A stretch of DNA of 64,000 nucleotides from contig NZ_CP012100.1 of NCBI RefSeq assembly GCF_001182785.1, positions 372,001 to 436,000 on the forward strand. The letters are read 5' to 3'. Position 1 is the stretch's first letter. Each line of letters starts with the position of its first letter. Below the pieces are notes generated by a model. It searched no databases, was not told where the DNA came from, and saw nothing but the letters and a program-made list of their open reading frames with translations. A program made the translations under genes and the position numbers. Of this stretch, positions 43,297-52,374 are shown in pieces. The DNA is from Bacillus thuringiensis (GTDB lineage Bacteria > Bacillota > Bacilli > Bacillales > Bacillaceae_G).

Positions 43297-44235
43297 ATGA
43301 AAATTGACAGTCGAGTATTACCAGAAATAAAACAGGCTTTCTCACAATTTCCAGGCTTTCAATTAGAGGGGGATTTAGAGGCGAGTCGAAGTCTCTTGTC
43401 GAATCCACATTTGGAAAAATCAGAGCTTGTACACATGACCAAGCGAATGATTCCTGGTGCAGCCGGCGAGATGTTAGTTAAAATTTACGAACCCGTTGAG
43501 AAAAATCTTGATAAACTTCCAGCTATGCTGTGGATTCACGGTGGTGGATACGTAATGGGCCACCCTGATATGGACGATGTTTTGTGTGAACGCTTTGTTC
43601 AGACTGCTGAATGTGTTGTTGTGTCTGTCGATTATCGACTTGCGCCCGAGCATCCTTATCCAGCGGCTATTGAAGATTGTTATGCAGGCTTGGTTTGGAT
43701 GACAAATGAGGCAGACTCGCTTGGAATTGATGTGAATCGAGTTGCGATCGCTGGAGCAAGTGGAGGCGGTGGGCTAACAGCAGCACTTGCGTTAATGGCT
43801 CGTGATAAAGGAGGTCCATCTATTATTTTTCAGATGCCGTTGTATCCAATGCTTGATAGCCGCAACATAACACCATCAAGCTACGAGATTATAGAAGACA
43901 ACGCGACATGGAATAGAGCAAACAATTTGACGGCTTGGGGTATGTACTTGGGCAAGGAAAACGATACTAACGAATCATCTCCCTATGCCGTACCTTCGAG
44001 AGCAGACAATTTAGCAGGACTACCGCCAACTTATACATGTGTAGGTCAACTCGATTTATTCCGAGATGAAATCATTGAATATGTAACACGACTTGCACAA
44101 GCAGGAGTAGATGTTGAATTCCATCTCTATCCCGGCTGCTTCCATTGCTTTGAAGTACTTGTGCCTGAAGCCGAAGTGAGTCAGCGTGCCAGTCAGAATT
44201 ATTTTGATGCGATGGCACGGGCGCTTCATCCATAA
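43297..44235 (+). CDS. Alpha/beta hydrolase (HSL/GDXG esterase family)
   Basis: 312 residues, RBS CTGGAGGAA. The oxyanion motif IHGGGYVMGH stands at about 80-89, the nucleophile serine in IAGASGGGGLTAAL (about 154), the aspartate in GQLDLFRDE and the histidine in CFHCFEV (about 286). This is the hormone-sensitive-lipase-like family of carboxylesterases. It is the third gene of the TetR-controlled set and may cut esters made by the monooxygenase (a Baeyer-Villiger-like sequence is possible but inferred). Confidence 0.9.
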   Translation: MKIDSRVLPEIKQAFSQFPGFQLEGDLEASRSLLSNPHLEKSELVHMTKRMIPGAAGEMLVKIYEPVEKNLDKLPAMLWIHGGGYVMGHPDMDDVLCERFVQTAECVVVSVDYRLAPEHPYPAAIEDCYAGLVWMTNEADSLGIDVNRVAIAGASGGGGLTAALALMARDKGGPSIIFQMPLYPMLDSRNITPSSYEIIEDNATWNRANNLTAWGMYLGKENDTNESSPYAVPSRADNLAGLPPTYTCVGQLDLFRDEIIEYVTRLAQAGVDVEFHLYPGCFHCFEVLVPEAEVSQRASQNYFDAMARALHP

Positions 44236-44285
44236 TTTATTTATCACCAATGATTATCAATAATTGAAATGCTAATGATTATATT

Positions 44286-44315
44286 AAAAAAGAACCTTCA
44301 ATAGGTTCTTTTTTA
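44286..44315 (+). terminator. Terminator of the TetR-controlled operon
   Basis: Stem AAAAAAGAACC / GGTTCTTTTTT with loop TTCAATA, 50 bases after the hydrolase. Confidence 0.85.
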
Positions 44316-45760
44316 TAGTTGGTAAATATGTTATCAACAATAGATGGTAATAAAGATAGAAATCTAGACACTTTTTATTAATGGGCTAAGTTTTCTTAGG
44401 AAGAAATCTATTTCTCATGACTGAACGCTAGATATAATAGGATATATCATTTATTAATTAGGGTGGGTGATTTAGCTTTTTGAGTTTACCACACTTAAAT
44501 TTAAATTTTGTTTAGGGACAAAATGTTAAAGTTATACATTCTGAATTAACAGAAAATTAAGGTGGTAAAAATCCTATTAATTCTTTTATCAGGTAATTCA
44601 TATTTCTTTGGCCTTATTTTCATGGTATTACCGAACGTTTATATGTCTCTAAGGGAAAGAAATACTTTAAGTTTTATTACCATCTAATGTTTGATTAAGA
44701 TGGTAACATGAAAATAAAACGTTTACAACCAGGAAATAAAGAAAAAATATAAAAATTCGACTTTTTTCGACATTGTTACTATGAGAGAAAGAATCTAAAT
44801 TAAGTAAATCTTATATTTAGAGGAGGGATTTATCTTATAAATAACTGTTAAAACGTTTGCAAATGTCTCACGATGAATTAAAAACGTCGAATATAAAATT
44901 ATATTGTGACAATTTTCAACGAATACACTTTATAATTCATATTTAGACTAATAAATTAATTAATAATAAATTAAATACGTTATATTTAATAGAGTATAAT
45001 ATGGGATATTTAACTATAATATTCCATATTATATATAATTATAAATCATTTAACATATTTGTTGCGGGAAATTTTGACATAAGATATTTTAAATATTAAG
45101 CACAGAAACATTTCAAAGAAAAAGAGCTATTTTAAAATGTACCCTAAAAAAGTTTTTCCTAAAAAGTAGTAGGATTTTGCAAATCGTTTCTGTGCCTAAT
45201 TAGATGAAAATAATATAATAAATTGTTTAAAAGAGATAAAAGTAAGTTACTTTTATGGAGAAATTACTATTAGAATTATGTCAAATTGCAGCATACAAAT
45301 TACATTTTTCTATCTTACAAACTGTACAAATACCATTATTGGTAACTTGCCTAAGTTTTAACATCACATTCATCACTTTTTGTCCAATAAGATTAATAGG
45401 GTCAGAAAAATGTGTCGCTATCTACTATGAAAATATAAGAAATACGAAGAAGTATTTATAAAAAAAGTAATATAGTTATAAAATTCTTCGGTTGTATATA
45501 CGTTGAGTTTCAATATTTTTGAGGTTTTTCAAATGATTTTCATTTTTTATAATGAGGACATTTGTTGTGTTGTTTGAAGAGAAGGGCATAGGTGTTAACA
45601 GTTCATTTGTATATAAAAGATAAACAGTTGAGTGCATAATAAATGATTTTTTAAAATCTTTCATGTATACACACAAGTGTTGTTGAGTTATTTATTCAAA
45701 ATATAACCATAAATAATCATTAAATTATTATATACAAAAATAAGAATGGAGATATTCATT
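44316..45760. other. Long AT-rich region without a supported gene
   Basis: About 1.4 kb. It contains only small frames: 14 codons after ATG at 44708, about 27 codons near 44863 (MSHDELKTSNIKLYCDNFQR), and a 45-codon minus-strand stretch near 45280-45420 with CTVCKIEKC that has no start. A 68-codon plus frame at 45255 lacks a ribosome site. These look like relics. The promoter of the S8 protease should be in the last 100 bases. Confidence 0.4.
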
Positions 45761-48124
45761 ATGAAATTGATAAAAGGAATATTCGTTTCTACGATTGCAC
45801 TTACATCTTTTACAGGATTAGAGTTAATTAAAATTAATGAAAATCCCGATATAGTGTATGCAGATTCGAAAGATTCTTCACAAAATATAAGTCAATTCCA
45901 GGGAGATATTAAAGAGGAGAATAAAATTATTTTAAAGTTTAAAAGTGAAGTGAATTTCCCGTATAAGGATGGACTCGAAAATCAAATAAAAGATGAAGGT
46001 AGTGATTCGGAATTAGTAAAAATCTTCTCTGAATTTCCGCAACTAACATTAAAGCGTTTATTTACATCTGTAAATCCTAAAGAGATTGAAAACATCGATA
46101 AACATAAGAGGGAAACTGAAAATAATTCATCTTCTAATTTAATAGATTATTATATTGTAGAAGTACCTAATAAAGTAACAGCTGAAACATTGATGGACAA
46201 GTTTAAGAAATCTCATCTTGTTGAAGAAGTATATATGCAAGAAAAACCAACTCTTTTACCAGAAGTCCAATTACCTACTGTATCGCTTAACCCTTACGAC
46301 GATCCAAGATTTTTAAACCAGGGATATCTTAAGGAAGCACCATATGGGATTAATGCATCTTATGCATGGAGCATTATAGGTGGAGATGGAAATGGAACTA
46401 CTTTTGTAGATATGGAGTATGGGTGGTTATTAGATCATGAAGATTTAGTAAATCAAAAAGTTGAGCTTATATCTGGTAGAAATATAGATCAACACGTTGG
46501 CCATGGAACTTCTGTTCTTGGGATTGTTTCTGCTGAAGATAATAAGGTTGGTAATATAGGAATTGCACCAAAGGCAAAGGTAAAAGTAGTATCCCAAATA
46601 AGAGGTGATGGGTCGTATAATACGGCTGATGCGATAATAAATGCTGTACATAATTTACAAGCTGGGGATATTTTATTATTAGAGGCACAAGCTTCTTATG
46701 ATGGATATGGAGATAAATATTTACCTGTTGAAGTACAGCCAGATATCTTTGATGCAATACGAGCTGGAACAGATAAAGGAATTATTGTGATAGAAGCTGG
46801 GGCGAATGGCTCTAATGACCTGGATCAATTTAGAGATCGGAATGGAAAACAGGTATTAAATCGCAATAGTCCGGACTTTAAAGATTCGGGAGCTATAATG
46901 ATTGGAGCAGCATCGTCAACTGTTCCTCATAAACGTTTATGGTTTTCAAATTATGGTAGTAGAATTGATGTTTATGGTTGGGGAGAGAACGTAGATACAA
47001 CTCGTGCTGAACCTAATAGGATTACTAAAAATCTCTATACAACAGGCTTTAGTGGTACATCTAGTGCTTCTCCAATTATTGCTGGAGCAGCGACTTCAAT
47101 ACAAGGTGTGGCTAAAGAACATTTAGGTCGTCCATATAAACCAGCTGAATTAAGAAATATACTAAGTAATCCAAATACAGGTACCAAATCCCAAAATCCA
47201 TTAACAGATAAAATCGGTGTTTTGCCAGATTTAAAGTCAATCCTGTCAAATTTAGGATATAGTCCAGATATATCAAAAAGTGTTTTAGAGGGAAACCATT
47301 TTGTATGGTCAATGAAAGGAATAGGAGATTTTGAGTTTGCAAAATTGGATTTTAATAAGACAAAAGAAGAAATGCAAATTCAATTAAAAGCAGGTGTACC
47401 ACATCATTACTTTGATAGTACATATGCGAGTGTGAAAGTCCAAAATTCATCTGGAAAAGTGGTATATAATAAAGATATTTATGGAAACAGGCAACAAAAT
47501 GCTGAAACACAAAAAATTCCGATGAAAGTCGGAGACTATATTGAGTTTACACATTTAGAGGGTGGAAACCGGGCGACTCTTATAAATGTGGATAAAAATA
47601 TACAGGAAAGTTTTGGTAAGAAGATAGTGTATCAAGTTACAGTTAATGGTCTTAAGAAAGTTGATCAAATTATTAACCCTAGTCCAGATACGGAAGCTCC
47701 TACACGCCCTGAAGGATTACAAGCAGCCAACATTACTGCAAATAGCGTAGAGTTAAAATGGAATTCATCAACAGATAACGTAGGTGTAAAAGAATATAAA
47801 GTATTACGTGACGGGAGATTCATTCAAACGGTACAGGGAACCACATTTACTGATAGTAAACTGACTGCTAACATAGAATACAAATATACTGTGAAGGCGA
47901 TAGATGCAGCTGGAAATGAGTCTATTCAAAGCAGTGTTCTTAGTGTAAAAACAAAAGAGCAAAATACCTCTTATGAAAAATGGGATCCGAGGAAAGCATA
48001 TACAAAAGGGGATAGAGTAGAGTATCAAGGGAAAATCTATGAAGCTGTTCAAAGTTACCAAGGGAATGGGGATTCAAATTGGATATTCTCGTTATCCCTA
48101 TGGAAACCAATTTCAATAAGTTGA
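45761..48124 (+). CDS. Secreted subtilisin-like S8 protease with Fn3 and chitin-binding domains
   Basis: 787 residues; start at MKLIKGIFVSTIALTSFTG, which gives a proper signal peptide (cleavage near VYADS), while the earlier in-frame ATG would add five residues and lacks a ribosome site. The catalytic triad is visible: D in FVDMEYGWL (about 216), H in HVGHGTSVLGIV (about 247) and S in GFSGTSSASPIIAGAA (about 433). The region 30-170 is a likely propeptide. A fibronectin III domain (about 650-735) and a CBM5/12 chitin-binding end (WDPRKAYTKGDRVEYQGKIY) follow. It should degrade protein bound to chitin, such as insect cuticle. Confidence 0.9.
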   Translation: MKLIKGIFVSTIALTSFTGLELIKINENPDIVYADSKDSSQNISQFQGDIKEENKIILKFKSEVNFPYKDGLENQIKDEGSDSELVKIFSEFPQLTLKRLFTSVNPKEIENIDKHKRETENNSSSNLIDYYIVEVPNKVTAETLMDKFKKSHLVEEVYMQEKPTLLPEVQLPTVSLNPYDDPRFLNQGYLKEAPYGINASYAWSIIGGDGNGTTFVDMEYGWLLDHEDLVNQKVELISGRNIDQHVGHGTSVLGIVSAEDNKVGNIGIAPKAKVKVVSQIRGDGSYNTADAIINAVHNLQAGDILLLEAQASYDGYGDKYLPVEVQPDIFDAIRAGTDKGIIVIEAGANGSNDLDQFRDRNGKQVLNRNSPDFKDSGAIMIGAASSTVPHKRLWFSNYGSRIDVYGWGENVDTTRAEPNRITKNLYTTGFSGTSSASPIIAGAATSIQGVAKEHLGRPYKPAELRNILSNPNTGTKSQNPLTDKIGVLPDLKSILSNLGYSPDISKSVLEGNHFVWSMKGIGDFEFAKLDFNKTKEEMQIQLKAGVPHHYFDSTYASVKVQNSSGKVVYNKDIYGNRQQNAETQKIPMKVGDYIEFTHLEGGNRATLINVDKNIQESFGKKIVYQVTVNGLKKVDQIINPSPDTEAPTRPEGLQAANITANSVELKWNSSTDNVGVKEYKVLRDGRFIQTVQGTTFTDSKLTANIEYKYTVKAIDAAGNESIQSSVLSVKTKEQNTSYEKWDPRKAYTKGDRVEYQGKIYEAVQSYQGNGDSNWIFSLSLWKPISIS

Positions 48125-48176
48125 TGATATCGTCTGATATAAATATAGTCTATTTGAGAGAATAGTTATCTCATAA

Positions 48177-48254
48177 GAAGAAGTTGATGAAAAGATTAGT
48201 GTCTTAATGGTCGAACAAAATCGGGATCTACAAGATCAAAATCTCTTATTGTAG
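48177..48254 (+). pseudogene. Fragment resembling the end of a DUF3967-type protein
   Basis: Open piece EEVDEKISVLMVEQNRDLQD then QNLLL and stop. The DEKISxLxEQN pattern is like the coiled-coil region of phage/plasmid MerR-like proteins with DUF3967. No start and no ribosome site. The following 91-codon frame (48264-48539) runs through the terminator and is not supported. Confidence 0.3.
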
Positions 48255-48490
48255 TATTCTCTATTGGATTATAGTTATAAAGTGTTAATAAATAAATCAT
48301 ATGTAACTCGTAGTGATTTTGATGCAGTTGAAAAACTTACAACAAAAACTATTGATGAGTATTTAAAATATTACTACCATTTCTATAAAGCTGTGCATAA
48401 CACTATGATTGCTAGCTATATGGAAGCGCAGGATTGGTTACTCTGGATCACGGAAGACCGCCTGCACCAGCTTATGATAAGCAAATATAA

Positions 48491-48530
48491 AACAAAAAGA
48501 GGACGTATTATATACGTCCTCTTTTTGTTA
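48491..48530. terminator. Strong terminator-like hairpin
   Basis: Stem AACAAAAAGAGGACGTA / TACGTCCTCTTTTTGTT, loop TTATA. It ends a decayed transcription unit. Confidence 0.85.
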
Positions 48531-48821
48531 ATGGGGTAATGCTTTGTTTTATCTAATTATAACAATATTCGCAAAACAGTGTAAAGCAGTTCTAGATGTA
48601 TAGTGGGATTCATTTGGCTTTTTCATTTAATAAAAAATTATGATTATACATAATTTAATAATTTCACATACCTTTATTTTTTCTTTAATAATTTCATATA
48701 CGCTATATTTCATGAGCTCTTCAATCTGTGTATCTAGATTTTATTCTTGTGCACTTACAAGAAAGTACCCATAGCCCATTTTTAGCCCTCTTTATATATT
48801 ATTTTTGATAAGTGTTACTGA

Positions 48822-48935
48822 GAGTATAAGGTAAAAACTGCTTTAGCTGGTGAGGAAAAAGCGGGTTATCCAATATTAGATGTAAGAGAGGGGAAAGAAT
48901 TCTGGAAAACGTCAAAAGAAAAAGGAGTCGAATAA
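48822..48935 (+). pseudogene. C-terminal gene fragment
   Basis: 37 codons, KVKTALAGEEKAGYPILDVR then EGKEFWKTSKEKGVE, ending within the terminator stem. It begins after a stop without a start signal. The family is not recognised. The preceding 48540-48821 shows nothing else. Confidence 0.35.
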
Positions 48936-48949
48936 CGACTCCTTTTTAT
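48919..48949. terminator. Terminator
   Basis: Stem AAAAAGGAGTCG / CGACTCCTTTTT, loop AATAA; serves the fragment above and possibly the convergent DUF3221 gene. Confidence 0.8.
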
Positions 48950-48979
48950 ATGAGATAGCTTAATTATTGAAAATATTAC

Positions 48980-49384
48980 CTACTGAAATACTTTTTCAAT
49001 TGTAGGCATAACAGCTATTGGTGGTAGAGATTTAGTCCATGCAGCTGCATATACATTTAATTTCTCACCTAATGTATAGTTTGCACTATCTGAAACAGGG
49101 ACCCTTAAAATCTTATTTTGAGAAACTAGATCCCACCAATCATGTTGATAAGCAAGAGCTTCATCTTTTGTAGACGTAGCAGCAACTACTAAATAATTTT
49201 TCTCCACTGAAATGACATATCCAGTAAAAGGTTCTTGTTCTTGGTTCTGAATAGAATGAACAGGAATATTGTTGGCGGAAATCTTGTTAGAATCTGCAAA
49301 GGCCGGTGTTAATCCGAATGTAAATCCACAACCTAGTGTTAAAGCTGTTACCGTTGTTACGAATGTTTGTTTTTTGTTAAACAT
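48980..49384 (-). CDS. Secreted DUF3221-domain protein
   Basis: 134 residues, GGGGGAT 6 bases before the ATG. A Sec signal peptide (about 1-31, cleavage after TPAFA) exports it. The mature part carries FTGYVISVEKNYLVVAATST and KLNVYAAAWTKSLPPI, typical of DUF3221, a small OB-fold-like domain of exported Bacillus proteins of unknown function. Single gene. Confidence 0.85.
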   Translation of the reverse strand: MFNKKQTFVTTVTALTLGCGFTFGLTPAFADSNKISANNIPVHSIQNQEQEPFTGYVISVEKNYLVVAATSTKDEALAYQHDWWDLVSQNKILRVPVSDSANYTLGEKLNVYAAAWTKSLPPIAVMPTIEKVFQ

Positions 49385-50236
49385 GATATATCCCCCTTAT
49401 ATTTTATCCTTACACTATCCACTTTCAATTTACATACATATAAAGCCTTTTAATATTAAGATACTTAACAATTTTGTAACAATTATTCCAATAATGTTAA
49501 TATTACCTATTAATGGAATTGGGTTTGTGTTATAATTCACTAGGTGAACTATTATTATTCCTTTCATCTCTTGATGAATGGATGCCCTTCCTTAAATGTA
49601 AAGATGTTCGATTTTATTGGTGAAGAGAGGATATATCCCTCTTCTTTTTTTATTAATATGGGATTTTAGGGAATGAACAGAAAAAGAACCCTATGGGGTT
49701 CTTTTTCTAGGCATATTAACAGTAAGGAGAGTATTGAAATGCTATTTTCAAATCTTTACAAGGAGAAAAATTTGAAAAAGCTTATCATGTCATTATTTTT
49801 ACATACATGTAATATAAAGTGAATTGATAATATTTAGACTCACTATTACCAATATTCAATTAAGATAGTTAGTACTACATTGATAGTGTTAATTATCCTG
49901 ATTGGTGTGGAATGTGATAGGAAGCATAAGTTTTCCGCAAACTTATGCTTTCAGGATTTGAAGAATATTCTTAATATGGATTTTAAAGAAAATACAAATT
50001 TTTTACTAGATTTGAGAAAAAGGAATTGAAAATATCCTTTAAAACAAGATATATTCTGGTCAAAAAATTAGAGGGCATCAATTCATTAAAGCAGTAAAAA
50101 ACGTTCTTATGAATTGGTGTCCTTTTTGTTTTAAAGAGAGAATATATTTTCTCAACAGGACAAATGGTAATTAGCTATAAGTATTAATTATAAGGATAAA
50201 AGGAAAATAGAAATTAATAATAAAGGAGAATGCGAA
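49385..50236. other. Gene-free region packed with four hairpins
   Basis: Strong hairpins occur at 49622-49652 (GAAGAGAGG / CCCTCTTC plus T run), 49679-49708 (AGAAAAAGAACCC / GGGGTTCTTTTTCT), 49922-49950 (AAGCATAAGTTT / AAACTTATGCTT, no T run) and 50073-50128 (GGGCATCAATTCAT / ATGAATTGGTGTCC plus T run). A 16-codon frame near 49772 (LKKLIMSLFLHTCNIK) looks like a cut-off signal peptide. This could be a set of decayed genes or small RNAs. Confidence 0.6.
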
Positions 50237-50530
50237 ATGATAACATTAATATCTGAAAGAAATCTAGCTGAAATCCATGAAGACGATGTAGATGTATTAA
50301 AAGTAATGGCACATCCTGTTCGATTACAAATTGTAAATGAATTAATGCACCATAAAATATGCAATGTTACACAGTTAACGGAGATATTGAGACTTCCACA
50401 ATCCACTGTTTCACAACATTTATCAAAATTGAGGGGAACCGTACTCCGCTCAGAAAGAAGAGGGTTAGAGATGCATTATTATATAGATAATGCTAAGGCC
50501 CGTCAGATTGTTGAAATTCTAGGTTTGTAG
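50237..50530 (+). CDS. ArsR-family repressor of the PagR type
   Basis: 97 residues, RBS AAAGGAG. The winged helix reads VLKVMAHPVRLQIVNELMHH, VTQLTEILRLPQSTVSQHLS and KLRG-VLRSERRGLEMHYYID. These match the pattern I know from PagR, the pXO1-encoded repressor of pag and of S-layer genes in B. anthracis (MAHPMRLKIVNEL, VTQI, LPQSTVSQHL). Metal-binding cysteine pairs of classical ArsR are not present; a single Cys is at ICNVTQL. The targets are unknown; no gene is read divergently next to it. Confidence 0.85.
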   Translation: MITLISERNLAEIHEDDVDVLKVMAHPVRLQIVNELMHHKICNVTQLTEILRLPQSTVSQHLSKLRGTVLRSERRGLEMHYYIDNAKARQIVEILGL

Positions 50531-50838
50531 GTTAATAATACGTAAAAGGTTTCCTGTTACAAAGCAGGAAATCTTTTTATATGTATAACTAATTGTGTGA
50601 TAATATCATACCGTAGAAACTACCTAACAATAATTCAATTTAACACGATGTATAGGTATAAACATGTAAATAAGGGATTTAAACGGAAATTAGATATAAC
50701 AATGGATAATGGTAAGTGTATTAAAGAAATTATAGAATTAATGATATAAAAAATAATCAATAGTTGTTGTAAAGGCTTATTCTGATAATAAAAGGAATTA
50801 GATACATTAAATTCAACTATGAGTTTTTTTACTAAAAA
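50531..50838. other. Intergenic region
   Basis: About 300 bases; a hairpin after the repressor gene (AGGTTTCCTG / CAGGAAATCTTTTT, about 50548-50578) acts as terminator. Nothing else seen. Confidence 0.5.
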
Positions 50839-51132
50839 TATGTAGGTGAAGAGTATAAGCAATATAATCCTTTTGTTGCTGATGGACGAAAAGCCTTTAT
50901 GGATTTCTTTAAGGAGAATTTTGTTAAAACCCCTAATTCCTCTGCAGAGATTAAACGTGTAGTAGCTGAAGGGGATACAGTTGCTCTTCATGTACATTCT
51001 CGTACTAATTCTCAAGATAAGGGAGTTGCTATAGTCGATATATTTCGTATCAAGGATGGAAAGATTGTCGAACACTGGGATGTAATTCAAGAGATCCCAA
51101 GTGAAGCAGCTAATGATAATACGATGTTTTAG
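50839..51132 (+). pseudogene. SnoaL-like (NTF2-fold) protein, N-terminally truncated
   Basis: From YVGEEYKQYNPFVADGRKAF to TVALHVHSRTNSQDKGVAIV, then DIFRIKDGKIVEHWDVIQEI, the frame is a typical SnoaL-like domain of about 95 residues. The first helices (about 30 residues) are missing: in frame upstream there is a TAA two codons before YVGEE and the remains around it do not restore the family pattern. Translation from the internal ATG (50899) would give an incomplete barrel. Probably inactive. Confidence 0.7.
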
Positions 51133-51187
51133 GTAGAATAAATATTTATTTGTTAGAGATGTATTGAATCTAGATATTATAAAATGA

Positions 51188-51226
51188 AGGGGATGTCCTA
51201 GGTATACTACTAAGACATCTCTTTTT
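51188..51226 (+). terminator. Terminator
   Basis: Stem around GATGTCCTA / TAAGACATCT with CTTTTTG tail, 55 bases after the SnoaL relic. Confidence 0.7.
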
Positions 51227-51275
51227 GTTTTACCAAGATTCAATTTGTTATAATTTGTAAGGGAGGTATTTTGTA

Positions 51276-51371
51276 TTGAGTAAGAAAAAGCATTCAAGTA
51301 TAGATTTTGAAGAAGTACCAAGTATGATTGAACGTTTAAGAGGCGAAAGCGGACAGTATATGTCTCTATAA
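51276..51371 (+). CDS. Possible 31-residue peptide at the prophage border
   Basis: TTG start with GGGAGG 9 bases upstream and a TATAAT-like box (GTTATAATTT) just before it; the frame reads MSKKKHSSIDFEEVPSMIER then LRGESGQYMSL. A terminator follows after 14 bases. It is soluble, charged and could be the cut-off N-terminus of a larger gene interrupted at the prophage border. No family recognised. Confidence 0.4.
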   Translation: MSKKKHSSIDFEEVPSMIERLRGESGQYMSL

Positions 51372-51385
51372 TAAGAGGCTCAAAT

Positions 51386-51416
51386 CCTTGACACAAAACG
51401 TGTTGAGGTTTTTTTA
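51386..51416 (+). terminator. Terminator
   Basis: Stem CCTTGACAC / GTGTTGAGG (with G-U pairs), loop AAAAC, seven T residues. Confidence 0.7.
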
Positions 51417-51521
51417 TGTTGTGGGTAAAACACTTTTATTTGAAAGAAGAGTAATTCAACCACAAAATGTTCACATAAAAAATCAAGATTTCCTGAAACT
51501 AGACAAGATAAATCCCTACTA

Positions 51522-51549
51522 TAAAAAAGAAGGGGAGAAAGCCCCCTTA
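51522..51549 (-). terminator. Terminator of the CI-like gene
   Basis: On the minus strand AAGGGGG / CCCCTT pair with a short loop and a T run, 45 bases after the repressor stop. Confidence 0.65.
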
Positions 51550-51592
51550 CTTTAAAATTTATAAAAAAACAACTTAATTCATTGATGAAATA

Positions 51593-52237
51593 TTATTGAA
51601 TTGGTGCACAACTCCAAATGTATTTTCCAACTACTTTTATTTCTGGACAATTTTCTATATCTGTACAATCAAACATTAATGGATGTATACTTGGATTAAA
51701 AGAATCTGGTTCTAGGATAATTCTATTATTGGTTTTGTAAATTCTTTTTAAAGTGGCGTCATATCCGTTGATGAGTACAGCGGCTATGTCGCCATTATTT
51801 ATATTTGTTGTCCTCTCAAGTACAGCTATATGTCCATCATGTACAATTCTATTCATACTGTCTCCGTTTATACGAAGTGCTAATAGTTTTTCAAATCCAT
51901 ATTTATCTAAAATGATATCAGGTACCTGTATATCACCAATTACATTTTCTATAGCTTCAATGGGTTTACCAGCTGCGATTGTACCATAAATGGGAATATT
52001 CCGTTTGGTAATTGCGTGATCTTCAGGATAATAGGATTCATTTTCATCAATAAAGTAGGTTGCAGAGACATTTAATATCTTAGCGATTTGAGATATTTTT
52101 GACATTTTAGGGCTTCTTTCACCATTTCTCCACCGTAAAACAGTAGTTCTACTAACAGATAATAATTCAGCTAACTGTTCGTCTGTCATATTATTTTTCT
52201 TCATTAATTGAGATAATTTTAAACCGAATGATTTCAT
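51593..52237 (-). CDS. Prophage CI-type repressor (XRE + S24 peptidase)
   Basis: 214 residues, RBS GGAGGTGAC. N-terminal helix-turn-helix (about 12-55: MTDEQLAELLSVSRTTVLRW). The C-terminal half is a LexA/CI self-cleaving domain: cleavage site A89-G90 in GTIAAGKPIEA, serine S127 in INGDSMNR and lysine K164 in YDATLKRIY. It should hold the prophage silent until RecA-promoted self-cleavage. It is read divergently from the Cro-like gene, across operators with the sequence GTGACAAAAATGCA. No integrase gene lies to its left. Confidence 0.93.
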   Translation of the reverse strand: MKSFGLKLSQLMKKNNMTDEQLAELLSVSRTTVLRWRNGERSPKMSKISQIAKILNVSATYFIDENESYYPEDHAITKRNIPIYGTIAAGKPIEAIENVIGDIQVPDIILDKYGFEKLLALRINGDSMNRIVHDGHIAVLERTTNINNGDIAAVLINGYDATLKRIYKTNNRIILEPDSFNPSIHPLMFDCTDIENCPEIKVVGKYIWSCAPIQ

Positions 52238-52264
52238 GACTTTTTGTCACCTCCGTCTTGATTG

Positions 52265-52293
52265 ATTATATAATTGGTGTGACAAAAATGCAA
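52265..52293 (-). promoter_or_regulatory. Promoter of the CI-like gene
   Basis: On the minus strand -35 TTGCAT (52288-52293) and -10 TATAAT (52265-52270), spacer exactly 17. Operator 2 lies inside this promoter. Confidence 0.8.
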
Positions 52294-52321
52294 CTTTCTT
52301 CGTTATTTGGTAAAAAAATTC

Positions 52322-52350
52322 TTGACTGTTTTGTCACGTAGTACTATATT
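52322..52350 (+). promoter_or_regulatory. Early promoter of the Cro-like gene
   Basis: -35 TTGACT (52322-52327), -10 TATATT (52345-52350), spacer exactly 17. Operator 3 (TTTTGTCAC) lies in the spacer. Confidence 0.8.
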
Positions 52351-52374
52351 TGAATTTGAAAAGAGGTGACAAAA

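Noticed and set aside
45255..45461. 68-codon frame on the plus strand
   Set aside because: No ribosome site. The minus strand in the same place has a 45-codon stretch with CTVCKIEKC but no start; neither can be supported.
48264..48539. 91-codon frame from TTG
   Set aside because: No ribosome site, and the frame runs through a strong terminator hairpin; probably a relic or chance.
50635..51396. 253-codon minus-strand open frame opposite the SnoaL relic
   Set aside because: It has no ribosome site, a low-complexity Leu/Ile/Asn/Ser/Tyr composition typical of antisense reading of AT-rich DNA, and it overlaps a recognisable protein domain on the other strand.
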